Shown in pieces: positions 8,543-17,762 of a stretch of DNA of 64,000 nt. The notes beneath the pieces are model-generated. The model was not told the origin of the DNA. It saw only the letters and a list, made by a program, of their open reading frames with translations, and searched no databases. The position numbers and the translations under genes were made by a program. The first letter of the stretch is position 1; the number at the start of each line of letters is the position of its first letter. Source of the DNA: Roseivirga ehrenbergii (GTDB lineage Bacteria > Bacteroidota > Bacteroidia > Cytophagales > Cyclobacteriaceae); the NCBI RefSeq assembly GCF_001593005.1, contig NZ_LQZQ01000005.1:18680-82679 (forward strand), read 5' to 3'.

Positions 8543-9980
8543 CCCATCTACGGCCCCAAATCTTGCCGCCTTGGCTATCTTCTTGTTAGCCTTAGTTGTT
8601 ATTTTTGTCTTCGACTTTAATGGGTTGATTGGGCAGGATACTCATGAATACTACCGGTTTAGTCATGTCATATCTGATTTCCTTTTAGGGAAGGGAGATA
8701 TGGAAGGTTTTTATTGGACGATTATGTATCCTTTTATAGGAGCATTATCTCAAATGGTCACAGGAGAGAGTCCATATGCTCTTCAGGTCATCTCATTACT
8801 TTCACATATTGGAAGTGCTGTTTTCTTACTCAAGTATATTCAGAGAAATCATATAGACAAGGCAGCAATTATTCTCATAGTTGTTGGCTATGTTTTTTGT
8901 CCGGTAATGTTGAAAAATGGGTTTCATGTGATGTCTGAACCCTTAACCGTGTTTTTTCTGTGTGGCTCAATCTATTATTTCAATGAGTACAGCAAGTATT
9001 CCAAATTAAAGCACTTAACCTATTGGTTCTTTTTTGCTGCCTTTGCCGTTTTTACCCGATACCCTGTTTTTATTTTATTGGTCCCCCAGAGTATTTTCAT
9101 TTTTTTAAGGATTGTCAAATTACGTAAGTACCAATACTTAGCTATTGGAGCTCTTGCTATCTTTTTTGCTTCATTGCCTGAAATGTTAATATCAGTTGCT
9201 AATCCTGAAGGGGGCGGTTTATTCGATAATTACTTCCTTAAAAATTGGTCGTTTTTAAATTTGTTTAAGAGCAGCTTTCTTACTGCTGATGGGACGCAGG
9301 TTTATGTGCTGCCAAACATATTATTTGCGAGTAAATTGTTTTGGTACCCTGTTTTCTTCACCCTTTTCTTTTTTCTACTTTTTTGGTCTAAGAAATCTGA
9401 TTTTGTGAAGTCGGAATACCTCATTTATACATCTTCTGTTGTGCTTTATTTATTATTCTCAGCTGGGTTCCCTTTTCAGAATATTAGAATTTTAGTGCCA
9501 GCATTTCCCTTCTTAATCATTTTAAGTATTAGACCCTTTATCAGGTTTTGGAATTGGAAGAGATTTGAGAACTATAAAGCGTTTAGAAACGGTGCCATAT
9601 TACTTTTTTTAACTGCTCAACTCTTCTTATTCTTTTACTTAATAAATGCCTCAGCAAATCGAAACCATTTTGAAAAGGAAGTAGCTGCTTATATCGAATC
9701 ACTGAATAAAGAGCGGTATTTTGGCTATGACATTGATGTAGCTGTCAATAGTTATTTGGATAAATCGAAAAAAATTGAAAACCTGATTATAGAACTTCAT
9801 GAATTCAGAGAGGGTGATGTTCTGTTTTTTAACAGAGATCAATATGAAAAGGTATGGACAAAGTCCAATGTCCACACTAATATTCAGAGGGCTTTGTATG
9901 CTCACGATACAGTCAGAATTCGTGGTTTTGGGAGTGAGTGGTCTGTATATGAGCTAATTAAAAAGGAAGAAAAGAAGTAA
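8508..9980 (+). CDS. Polytopic membrane protein, GT39/ArnT-like (GT-C fold)
   Basis: A 490-residue protein with roughly 10-11 hydrophobic segments, beginning with LAALAIFLLALVVIFVFDF. The first extracytoplasmic loop carries acidic residues (GLIGQDTHEYYRFSH), as expected for a GT-C glycosyltransferase using polyprenyl-phosphate sugars. A soluble C-terminal part of about 110 residues follows the last helix. A Wzy-like polymerase role cannot be ruled out, because the window shows no other polymerase. The ATG at 8508 gives an unusually long 35-nt overlap with the preceding GT2; a later in-frame start is possible, but the hydrophobic segment begins soon after. Confidence 0.65.
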   Translation: MSNSPFLRALTNPSTAPNLAALAIFLLALVVIFVFDFNGLIGQDTHEYYRFSHVISDFLLGKGDMEGFYWTIMYPFIGALSQMVTGESPYALQVISLLSHIGSAVFLLKYIQRNHIDKAAIILIVVGYVFCPVMLKNGFHVMSEPLTVFFLCGSIYYFNEYSKYSKLKHLTYWFFFAAFAVFTRYPVFILLVPQSIFIFLRIVKLRKYQYLAIGALAIFFASLPEMLISVANPEGGGLFDNYFLKNWSFLNLFKSSFLTADGTQVYVLPNILFASKLFWYPVFFTLFFFLLFWSKKSDFVKSEYLIYTSSVVLYLLFSAGFPFQNIRILVPAFPFLIILSIRPFIRFWNWKRFENYKAFRNGAILLFLTAQLFLFFYLINASANRNHFEKEVAAYIESLNKERYFGYDIDVAVNSYLDKSKKIENLIIELHEFREGDVLFFNRDQYEKVWTKSNVHTNIQRALYAHDTVRIRGFGSEWSVYELIKKEEKK

Positions 9981-10006
9981 TGCTTTAGAAGCCAAACAAA
10001 TTGACT

Positions 10007-10969
10007 ATGCAGCGATACCAGTCCATAGATTTACTTAAAGTCGTCTTAGTTTTATTGGTTGTGGCTACGCACAGCAGCTTTTTATATGACTATAGCCAAG
10101 CAATGGGCCATGCTATTAGTAATGGGCTAGTTAGAGTTGTAGCTCCACTATTTCTGATTATTAGTGGTTATTTTTCAGAGCGGATACTCAGAGAAGGTAA
10201 TGCTGCTCGTTGGTTAAAAAGGGTAGTGTTTCTGTACTTGACTTGGATGTTAATCTATTTGCCTTATTGGGTAGATTTTGACGAATTAAATCCTTTTAGG
10301 AGTATAATTAGCTTAATTTTTGGTTACCATCACATTTGGTATGTTTCTGCCTTATTGGGCGGTGGTGTAGTACTCTATTTTTTAAAGAGTCACTCAAACC
10401 GAACATTACTTATTGTAGCCTCGCTATTTTTTGGAATAGGGGCTTTTATTGAATATGCTGGAGAGTACCACCTTTTTTCTGCAATCCCGATTGTTGATAA
10501 ATTATTAGGACTTAGTTTCTCACATAGAAACTTTTTACTAATCGGTTTTCCTTTTCTAACAGTGGGCTATTTAATAAAGAAAACTGGGTTTGAACATAAA
10601 ATCAAGCAGTCAACACTGATAATTTCTCTAATTATTAGTGTATTGATTTTTACTTTAGAAAGTGTTGTGCTTTTTTTTAGACTCTCCGGTAGATATGGAG
10701 GTTTTGATGTTTACATAATGTCCTTTTTCACTTGCTCACTAATATTCCTTTCCGTATTGAACCTGCCCATTGAACTAAAGAAGTTCAGAACCGAATCGAT
10801 GAGGTACTATTTAGCTTCTATTTACTTTATACATCCTATTTTTATTATTAACTATAACAAGTACTTCGAATTGACTTCGATAGGGTTGATGCTTTCAACC
10901 CTTGTATCTTCTGTAATAGCCTCCTACTTTATTATTCAAGTTCATAAAAGGTTCAAATACATTTTATAA
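10007..10969 (+). CDS. Acyltransferase family 3 (OafA/WecH-type)
   Basis: A 320-residue integral membrane acyltransferase that would transfer acetyl or another acyl group to a sugar hydroxyl at the inner membrane. The N-terminal signature RYQSIDLLKVVLVLLVVATH carries the conserved Asp and His, followed by RVVAPLFLIISGYF. About ten membrane helices can be counted. ATG at 10007 is preferred to the in-frame TTG at 10001 because it places the MQRYQSIDLLK signature at the terminus as in the family. It pairs naturally with the SGNH hydrolases of the region, since acyltransferase 3 and SGNH partners often work together in glycan O-acetylation. Confidence 0.82.
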   Translation: MQRYQSIDLLKVVLVLLVVATHSSFLYDYSQAMGHAISNGLVRVVAPLFLIISGYFSERILREGNAARWLKRVVFLYLTWMLIYLPYWVDFDELNPFRSIISLIFGYHHIWYVSALLGGGVVLYFLKSHSNRTLLIVASLFFGIGAFIEYAGEYHLFSAIPIVDKLLGLSFSHRNFLLIGFPFLTVGYLIKKTGFEHKIKQSTLIISLIISVLIFTLESVVLFFRLSGRYGGFDVYIMSFFTCSLIFLSVLNLPIELKKFRTESMRYYLASIYFIHPIFIINYNKYFELTSIGLMLSTLVSSVIASYFIIQVHKRFKYIL

Positions 10970-11006
10970 CTATGGTTTACAGTACAGCTTCTGTTTTAAA
11001 TTGTGA

Positions 11007-12107
11007 TTAGCGTGAAATATTAAAGACAGAATCAATTTTATCGGCAGCCCATTTGTGACCAATAGTATTCCAGTGTGCATCACAGTCAAAGTATAGACTT
11101 TTCCATTCTGTACTATCCATTCTATCTGCTTCACTTAATAGATCATAGTATTGAAAACCCAATTTCGCACTCCATTTAGTCAAACTATCTCTAAGAGGGA
11201 CTTCGTATCTATGATCCTTATATATTTTATAGGAATGATCTCCTGGAATAGTGACGATGTACAGTTTTTTATCGCCCATAGCCTCTTTCATTTTTTCTAT
11301 ACTATATTTTGTTCTATCCCATTGTTCATCGTTGATTTGGAAATAACCAGGGCTATCACTTAAGTCGAATTCAGGTACTTGAGTTCTTTGATATACATAC
11401 TTAAATGCACGTAACATATTATAGGTATAAGTGAAGTTTTTCAAGAATGATTTTATATTATTTGGTTTCTCAAAATAAAAATGTGATTGTTGAACTGAGT
11501 CCAACCCATGTTCAATATGATAGTCGGGATACTCCCCTACCCAATAGGCCCTGTATCTATTGTGTGAATACTTTGCATGAAATTCAATGTCATCATCAAC
11601 GATGTCATTAATAGGGAATAGTGCCCATAAAACAGCATCATGCTCAAAGGGCATTACTTTCTTCTTGTATATAAGGTACTCTTGTGTCAGTCCAGCACCT
11701 CCAACTGCAAAGTTCATGAACTCTATACCAGTTCTTCCTTCCAATAAATTCGAAAATCTGTCTTGATCTTCAACACCCCACCCCTCCGCAAAGGAGTCAC
11801 CAATGACGGCAAATCGGCTTCCACTGGCAGAAATCTGTCTTTCTTTGTCCCTGGCACCAATCGAATTCGTTAAGTATTTAACGTCAAAACATTCTTTTTT
11901 ATGTCTAAACGAATAATTTGCGGAATGCCAAACACCAAAATCAGGATCGTTTTCGGCCCAAAATCTTCTAGAGTTATCGAAAGAGTAAATTGGTTCTTCT
12001 AGTTTAATGATATTTAGAGCATTGAGAATCATAAGCCCTAGTTCTAGGGAAAAGAAGAAAATTGTAAAAGGAATGAGTATCTTGAAGAGCTTTTTTCTCA
12101 TGATCAT
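11007..12107 (-). CDS. SGNH/GDSL hydrolase (divergent from main cluster paralogues)
   Basis: A 366-residue predicted membrane-anchored SGNH hydrolase. Hydrophobic segment 8-35 precedes the catalytic block AVIGDSFAEG with nucleophile S105. NFAVGGAG gives the Gly block, INDIVDDD the Asn block, and the terminal FDCDAHWNTIGH supplies Asp and His. The GDSF and AHWN forms place it with the AlgX/DltD-like SGNH group, unlike the GGST and CHFN forms of its neighbours at 5814 and 15281. It is the only minus-strand gene in the first 22 kb, and its ATG lies 2 nt from the start of the divergent GT4 gene. A second in-frame ATG exists at 12101. Confidence 0.8.
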   Translation of the reverse strand: MIMRKKLFKILIPFTIFFFSLELGLMILNALNIIKLEEPIYSFDNSRRFWAENDPDFGVWHSANYSFRHKKECFDVKYLTNSIGARDKERQISASGSRFAVIGDSFAEGWGVEDQDRFSNLLEGRTGIEFMNFAVGGAGLTQEYLIYKKKVMPFEHDAVLWALFPINDIVDDDIEFHAKYSHNRYRAYWVGEYPDYHIEHGLDSVQQSHFYFEKPNNIKSFLKNFTYTYNMLRAFKYVYQRTQVPEFDLSDSPGYFQINDEQWDRTKYSIEKMKEAMGDKKLYIVTIPGDHSYKIYKDHRYEVPLRDSLTKWSAKLGFQYYDLLSEADRMDSTEWKSLYFDCDAHWNTIGHKWAADKIDSVFNISR

Positions 12108-12109
12108 AA

Positions 12110-13177
12110 ATGTCTAACAATTTATTAATAATAACGCCTGGTTTCCCTGAAAATGAAAATGACGATACATGCATATCAGCACTACAAATATATTTGAAAG
12201 GGTTCATTGAAAAAAAATGGTTCGATAAAATAGAAGTAGTGTCAATTTTCTATCCTTATGTGGCAAAGGAATATGAGTGGAATACTATAAGCGTCAGAGC
12301 CTTTGCATTTCCTCAAAAGAACCCACTACATAAACTTCAAGTCGGAAAAAAGGTATTCAAAAAAATTATTGCGGATAAAACTATAAGTAAGCCTGATATT
12401 GTCCATAGCTTCTGGTTGAATCATTGTGCGATGATTGGCGAGCGTCTCAGCAATGCATGGGATATTCCACACCTATGTACTTTAATGGGGCAAGATGTTC
12501 ATTATACCAAGCGTTGGCAATGGCTGCCTGCTAGGAAAGACCTAAACCTAATTGCTGTTTCAGAGTTTCAGAAAGGGTATAGCAAACTGCCAATTAAAAG
12601 CACAATCCATTGGGGATTGGAATCAGTTACCCTAGAATCTTCTGCAAAAACATATGACCTCATTGGCATAGGGTCACTCACTCCACTCAAAAACTATTCA
12701 GCTTTTGTGAATGTGGTAGGTGAATTGGCACGTAAGCATTCAGGAATAAAGGCTATAATTATTGGGAATGGCCCAGAAATGGGGCATCTGACCAAACAGA
12801 TTGATCGCCTTGGCTTACGGCAGAATATTGAATTAATGGGTCACCTCACCAGAAAAGATACGCTAAGTTTATTAAGTCATAGTAAGATATTATTACACCC
12901 TTCTAAATTTGAATCATTCGGTATGGTGATAGCTGAAGCATTGCAGAGAGGCTTGTTTGTCGTGTCAAAAAAAGTTGGAATAGCAGGAATTCATGAGAAA
13001 TCTAGGGTGATTTCCTCAGAAACCGAAATGGTGAAGGAAATCGATTACATTTTAAATGGAACAGAAGATTACCCTTCTGTTTTTAATTTTGATATAAGTA
13101 AAACCATAAATGGATATATTAGAGAATATATAAGCTTGACAGAGAGTTGGGCGAAAACAAAACATGTCAAAAGTTAA
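12110..13177 (+). CDS. Glycosyltransferase family 4
   Basis: A 355-residue GT-B retaining glycosyltransferase. The C-terminal nucleotide-sugar domain is clear: GIGSLTPLKNYSAFV (about 184-198), KAIIIGNGPEMGHL, and the E-x7-E motif within HPSKFESFGMVIAEAL, where the two glutamates bind the donor. The N-terminal acceptor domain starts LLIITPGFPENENDDT. It likely extends the glycan in the cytoplasm; sugar is not predictable. Its ATG is 2 nt from the divergent SGNH gene, so its promoter must lie inside that gene's 5' end. It overlaps the SPASM radical SAM gene downstream by 14 nt. Confidence 0.87.
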   Translation: MSNNLLIITPGFPENENDDTCISALQIYLKGFIEKKWFDKIEVVSIFYPYVAKEYEWNTISVRAFAFPQKNPLHKLQVGKKVFKKIIADKTISKPDIVHSFWLNHCAMIGERLSNAWDIPHLCTLMGQDVHYTKRWQWLPARKDLNLIAVSEFQKGYSKLPIKSTIHWGLESVTLESSAKTYDLIGIGSLTPLKNYSAFVNVVGELARKHSGIKAIIIGNGPEMGHLTKQIDRLGLRQNIELMGHLTRKDTLSLLSHSKILLHPSKFESFGMVIAEALQRGLFVVSKKVGIAGIHEKSRVISSETEMVKEIDYILNGTEDYPSVFNFDISKTINGYIREYISLTESWAKTKHVKS

Positions 13178-14255
13178 AAATCTTGCTAAGCTAATCAATA
13201 GGCAGTATTCACCTGGGAAACTGTTGTACCACCCCGGCTGGATTGTACTGGGTGTTAATAATATCTGTAATCTGCATTGCAAAATGTGCGATGTAGGAAC
13301 CAAGAACCTAAAGAGCAACTTTGCTTCCAATTTAGTAGGTACGCATCCTATCAACATGCCTGTTGAGTTGATTAAAAAGATTTTTGATCAAACAAGCCAC
13401 TACTTCCCCGACTCCAAAATTGGTTATGGCTTCACAGAACCTCTAGTTTACCCGCATTTAATAGAGTCTCTAGAGTACGCACGAAAGAAAGAACTCCACA
13501 CGTCCGTTACCACAAATGCACTCACTTTACCACATAAAGCCAAAGCCCTTGTGGATGCTGGCTTAAATGAACTCTTCATTTCTCTCGATGGGCCAGAAGA
13601 TGTTCACAATTACATTCGTGGTCACAAAAGTTCTTTTCAACGTGCAGTGAAAGGTATTGAAAGTGTATTAGACCAAGGGCTGGGACCCGAAATCGGAGTG
13701 TTTTGTGTAATTACAGAATGGAACATTGGCCGTTTGAAAGAATTCGTTGATTTTTTTAGCCAATTCCCATTGAAGCATTTAGGTTTTATGCACACAAACT
13801 TTACTCCTCAGAGCGTAGCTGATGCGCACAACCTCACTTTCGGAGACACCTATCCCGCTACTGATTCCAATATCAATGAAATTAACATTGAGGCCATGGA
13901 TATGGACGTACTTTGGGAAGAGGTTGTAGCTATTAAAAACAACGAATATTGTTTTCCTGTTACGTTCTCGCCCAATATCGATTCAAAAAGTGATCTGCTG
14001 GATTTTTATTACAAACCTGAGAAGCTTATGGGTAAAAGGTGTCATGATGCTTTTAATAATATTATGATAAAATCCGATGGTTCTGTAATTCCTGCACATG
14101 GCCGATGTTATAACCTCACTATAGGTAACCTCTACAATGACAACCTCAAATCAATATGGAATTCGTCAGTAATATCGCAGTTTAGAAAAACACTTAACGA
14201 GGTCGGTGGACTACTGCCCGCTTGTAGTCGCTGTTGCAGTGGTTTTGGTAAATAG
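13164..14255 (+). CDS. Radical SAM/SPASM-domain protein
   Basis: A 363-residue radical SAM enzyme without a B12 domain. Cluster ligands are C35, C39 and C42 in CNLHCKMC; the core continues with GYGFTEPLVYPHL, TTNALTLPHK and LFISLDGPEDVHNYIRG. The C-terminal part has a SPASM-like region for auxiliary Fe-S clusters: KRCHDAF, SDGSVIPAHGRCYN, IGNLYNDNLKSIW and a final ACSRCC. SPASM enzymes modify peptides or small molecules, including sugars (dehydrogenation, C-C or thioether bonds). Here the GT4 overlap of 14 nt and the methyltransferase downstream suggest a glycan or a glycan-linked aglycone. No precursor peptide is visible beside it. Confidence 0.85.
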   Translation: MSKVKNLAKLINRQYSPGKLLYHPGWIVLGVNNICNLHCKMCDVGTKNLKSNFASNLVGTHPINMPVELIKKIFDQTSHYFPDSKIGYGFTEPLVYPHLIESLEYARKKELHTSVTTNALTLPHKAKALVDAGLNELFISLDGPEDVHNYIRGHKSSFQRAVKGIESVLDQGLGPEIGVFCVITEWNIGRLKEFVDFFSQFPLKHLGFMHTNFTPQSVADAHNLTFGDTYPATDSNINEINIEAMDMDVLWEEVVAIKNNEYCFPVTFSPNIDSKSDLLDFYYKPEKLMGKRCHDAFNNIMIKSDGSVIPAHGRCYNLTIGNLYNDNLKSIWNSSVISQFRKTLNEVGGLLPACSRCCSGFGK

Positions 14256-14375
14256 TACATGCATTTGTTAAAAATACGGCTAATGATTATAACAGTAAAA
14301 AAAGTTTTCGGTGTATGACAACAAGTCTTATCTTAGACAGAGGTATTCTAGTTTTTCCTGATCCATCATCTAATT

Positions 14376-15116
14376 ATGTTGAAACTCTTTCTAAAAAGTG
14401 TATTTAAAAAAAGAATAAAGACAATACCTAGCCATCCTTATCCATCTAGGTTAAGCTCTTCAGTAATTTGTTGTGGTCCCTTGCCTGAAGGAAGTAAATA
14501 CCTCATGGATTTGGCCATCAAGAATATGCCTAAAGATGGTTGCGTCTTGGAAATAGGCTCTTATGGAGGTCATTCAACTTGTTTTCTATTGTGGTTACTT
14601 AAAAAACATCAACGCCAAGAAAAACTTATGAGTTGCGACATTTGGACCTATGAGGGCTTCGATGATCATATGGGCAAAACATCAAACTGGATAGATGGAA
14701 GTACGGAGGTGAGTAGGAAAGATTATACGAATTACATCAAACAAGCCTATATCAATGCCATGATGTTGTTAAGTAAAGATAATTTGCCACATACCTTTGA
14801 ACACTCATCAGATTTTTTTTTTCAAAGCTTTCAGAAGCCTAGTGCTTTGATAGATGTTTTTGGACAAAAGGTGAAGTTACCATGTGAAATTTCATTTGCT
14901 TATATAGATGGAGACCATTCCTATGAAGGTGTAAAGCAGGATTTAGAAAACTTAAACCCCTACTTAAAAAAGGGTGGGTTCGTCTTGTTTGATGATTCTC
15001 GTGATGGTCTGCACTTTGGTTCCGCAAAGTATATGCGCGAAATGCTAAAGAATAAGGACTTTAAATTAGTGGACAAGAATCCGCATTATCTTTTTCAGAA
15101 AGTCAATCTTTCCTAA
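14376..15116 (+). CDS. Class I SAM methyltransferase, CmcI/Methyltransf_24-like
   Basis: A 246-residue methyltransferase. Motif I is DGCVLEIGSYGGHSTCFL (54-71). YIDGDHSYEGVKQDLENL with following LKKGGFVLFDDS is the characteristic late segment of the TylF/CmcI and Methyltransf_24 families, where Asp residues bind a divalent metal for O-methylation of sugars or small molecules. The start is ATG at 14376 after a 120-nt gap that holds no recognisable gene. A further 164-nt gap follows before the SGNH gene. A sugar O-methyltransferase role is an inference from family and neighbourhood. Confidence 0.78.
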   Translation: MLKLFLKSVFKKRIKTIPSHPYPSRLSSSVICCGPLPEGSKYLMDLAIKNMPKDGCVLEIGSYGGHSTCFLLWLLKKHQRQEKLMSCDIWTYEGFDDHMGKTSNWIDGSTEVSRKDYTNYIKQAYINAMMLLSKDNLPHTFEHSSDFFFQSFQKPSALIDVFGQKVKLPCEISFAYIDGDHSYEGVKQDLENLNPYLKKGGFVLFDDSRDGLHFGSAKYMREMLKNKDFKLVDKNPHYLFQKVNLS

Positions 15117-15280
15117 TCCATACTACAAAGAAAAACATAATGAATAGCTCTAAAAACCAGATATGGATGATGAATTGTAATTTGTACCTAGCCACTGCTG
15201 AAGTATTTTTTGAAAAAAAAATGACCATTGATGATAATTAAATATTGTCAATCTATTTTAACGGTTAAAACAAAAATATT

Positions 15281-16432
15281 TTGAAGCAACTAAAAAAAAT
15301 AACTAGAATAATCATTCTCAACATTTCTCTGTTGGCAGTACTTCTTATTCTGGTGGAGCTTGTTTTTCAATTTTCCCCTATTGGAGACCCTTATGAACAA
15401 GACAAAATTTCCACAAGGCACTACTTTAATCCAGTTAAACTCCCTAACAAAAAATTCACCTTTATTATAGAAGATTCTCTTCCCGGTTTTGAAAATTACA
15501 CAAAACACCCTCAGATCACTTCTAACAATCTTGGTTTTAGAAATTCTAAGGATATCCTAACGAATGACAAAGAGGATAGGGAGTATCGAGTTTTCGCCAT
15601 TGGAGGCAGCACTACTGAATGCGCTTTTCTGAATGATGGAGATGATTGGCCGAGTTTACTTGGTGATAAGCTCAACACATTAGGCTTAAATAAGACATTC
15701 AGAGTAATTAATGCGGGTCAGTCAGGACATAATCTAATGGACAACTTACATTTGATTATTCAAAAGTTGGTTCATTTAAAGCCTGATTTATTTATTGTTT
15801 ATGCTGGAGTTAACGACTTATTTGCCCCCCTTTCAGATAGGGATATTTATAAACTTGATTTGAAGAATGCACATAAAGATAAAGGGATGAATCTTTTTTT
15901 TACAGATTCTCAAATAGGCAGAAGGTTGTATTATCTATTAAAAGGATTTAAACCGAATGCATACCATATGACGGCAAGTACAGGGCAGAAAAAATTGGCC
16001 AGCGATTTTAGGAAAATGCCTATATCTAATTTCCCAAAGGGTTTAGACTTTCAGCTTGCTCGAAACAACTTAAAAGCGCTAATAGGCATTTGTCAAGCGT
16101 TAGGAATAAAACTAATTGTGTCCACTCAGGCCGTTTCTTGGGATACGAACGATAGAGATTTGGATGAATGGCAAACAGCAGTATATGCTGGTAAAAGATA
16201 TGCTGAAGGTGATTTGAGAGCAGCCATGGACTCGCTGAATGTTGAGTTTGAAAATATTTGTAATGACCTAAATACTCCCGTTGTAAATGTTCAGAGTAAG
16301 ATGGTTCCTACTTCTGAGAATTTCTATGATGATATGCACTTTAACCTTTCTGGAAGTATAAATATGTCTGATTTGATGTTTAACTATCTGACTGAAAATC
16401 CTAAACTTATTGGTGAGAATCTGCCAGAGTAA
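15281..16432 (+). CDS. Membrane-anchored SGNH/GDSL hydrolase
   Basis: A 383-residue paralogue of the gene at 5814-6995. An N-terminal helix (about 8-28, IIILNISLLAVLLILVELVF) anchors it. Block I is AIGGSTTEC with S110, the Gly block is INAGQSGHN, the Asn block is VYAGVNDLF, and D350/H353 lie in YDDMHFN. The start is TTG at 15281: a TAA lies five codons upstream in frame and no ATG is available before the membrane segment. Expected to act on acyl groups of the glycan in the periplasm. An 87-nt gap separates it from the flippase gene. Confidence 0.82.
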   Translation: MKQLKKITRIIILNISLLAVLLILVELVFQFSPIGDPYEQDKISTRHYFNPVKLPNKKFTFIIEDSLPGFENYTKHPQITSNNLGFRNSKDILTNDKEDREYRVFAIGGSTTECAFLNDGDDWPSLLGDKLNTLGLNKTFRVINAGQSGHNLMDNLHLIIQKLVHLKPDLFIVYAGVNDLFAPLSDRDIYKLDLKNAHKDKGMNLFFTDSQIGRRLYYLLKGFKPNAYHMTASTGQKKLASDFRKMPISNFPKGLDFQLARNNLKALIGICQALGIKLIVSTQAVSWDTNDRDLDEWQTAVYAGKRYAEGDLRAAMDSLNVEFENICNDLNTPVVNVQSKMVPTSENFYDDMHFNLSGSINMSDLMFNYLTENPKLIGENLPE

Positions 16433-16519
16433 TAATGAAGTGGACTAAAGATTGGCGTTTGAGGTTTTAAGCGGCAATCTAATTTTGTGTCTACTTAGTT
16501 TACGTGATATTCAAAGGAA

Positions 16520-17686
16520 ATGAGAATAAGTAGATTTAGAACCATAGGTATAAGCGCTCTTCAAGGCGCAATTTTGCCATTTTCTAGCCTTATTAGTGCA
16601 TCATTAGGAATATACCTTTTTGGTATTGAAAACTGGGGCGGTTTTGTGTTCATACAGCTTGTGATTTTCCCAATTACTTTGATGTGCAATTGGGGGAGTA
16701 GGAACTTTCTGATTAGGGAGGTAAGCCGTGATCCATCAAAAATTGGGGAAGCATTCTTAACTAATCTAATAAACAGAGCATTTCTGCTGCCCTTAAGCTT
16801 GGTGTTGTTCGCTTTACTACCATTCTATACTGCCTTAATAAGTATCTTAATTGTTGTCATTCAATTTTTTTATTTGAGTTATGATGGCCCTACGGTGTTT
16901 TCTGAAAACTTTAGCAAGCGTATAGTAGCTGAAATACTGGGGGTTGCTTTTTTTGCCACTGGGTTACTTTCCATTTTAGAGTTCGATGTGAACCTAATTC
17001 TCTTAATTCAATTGGGAGTTCTAATCATCAAGTCAATCTACTTATCTGTGGCTTTAAGAGGGTTAAGGTTGTTCAACGTTAAACCACGATTTAAGCTGGG
17101 CGACACACTTAGGTATGGTATCCCATTTTTTGCAATTGGTTTTGGTGGTTGGTTACAGTCCAAGTCTGATTTATACATGTTAACATTCATGAAAGGGAGC
17201 GATGATATAGCCGCTTATCAGCTGCTGATTGGTGGCTTGTCCTTCATTCAAGCTGTGATTGGTTTTTTACTTGAACCGTTAATTAAGTTTATTTATAGAT
17301 CTAAAGATTTGGTAGTAAAAAAGATAGGGGCACTGGTTTTTAAAATAAGTTTCCCTATTGTACTACTTGGTGTGTTTACACTATCACTTATTCTTAAATG
17401 GTTGGCGCCAGATCGTTTTGATGTTTATACCTATCTTCTTGGACTTTTATATCTTATGCCTTTCCTTATTTTTATGCCTTCTATTTTTAAACTTTACAAA
17501 GCTAATGAAGAAAGTAAAGTCGTGTATGTTAGTTTTATTGCTGCTGGGGTTAACCTACTTCTTACAGGGCTGTTTATTCCCGTCTTTGGACTCAACGGAG
17601 CTCTATTAGGAAGTGTATGTTCTCAAATTGTACTCTTAATCCTTTTTAAGGTACTTATAGGTTGTTCAAAAAGTAAATCTGATTAA
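16520..17686 (+). CDS. Polysaccharide flippase, Wzx/MATE-like
   Basis: A 388-residue integral membrane protein with about 12 helices, matching the oligosaccharide flippase superfamily that moves lipid-linked glycan repeat units from the cytoplasmic to the periplasmic face. The amino end (GAILPFSSLISASLGIYLFG) and NWGSRNFLIREVSRD in the first cytoplasmic loop are typical. The C-terminal pair LLLTGLFIPVFGLNGALLGS is the usual last repeat of Wzx proteins. Its presence supports a lipid-linked glycan made in this region. No Wzy or Wzz partner is recognisable nearby. Confidence 0.8.
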   Translation: MRISRFRTIGISALQGAILPFSSLISASLGIYLFGIENWGGFVFIQLVIFPITLMCNWGSRNFLIREVSRDPSKIGEAFLTNLINRAFLLPLSLVLFALLPFYTALISILIVVIQFFYLSYDGPTVFSENFSKRIVAEILGVAFFATGLLSILEFDVNLILLIQLGVLIIKSIYLSVALRGLRLFNVKPRFKLGDTLRYGIPFFAIGFGGWLQSKSDLYMLTFMKGSDDIAAYQLLIGGLSFIQAVIGFLLEPLIKFIYRSKDLVVKKIGALVFKISFPIVLLGVFTLSLILKWLAPDRFDVYTYLLGLLYLMPFLIFMPSIFKLYKANEESKVVYVSFIAAGVNLLLTGLFIPVFGLNGALLGSVCSQIVLLILFKVLIGCSKSKSD

Positions 17687-17762
17687 TCGATGTGGTTGAG
17701 AGGGACGAAACCCCTAACTTAGGGAATCAGAAATATTAAAAACAAACAGACTTTTATTTTAA

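Noticed and set aside
15140..15241. 33-codon ORF in the gap before the SGNH gene at 15281
   Set aside because: No conserved feature; short AT-rich ORF expected by chance.
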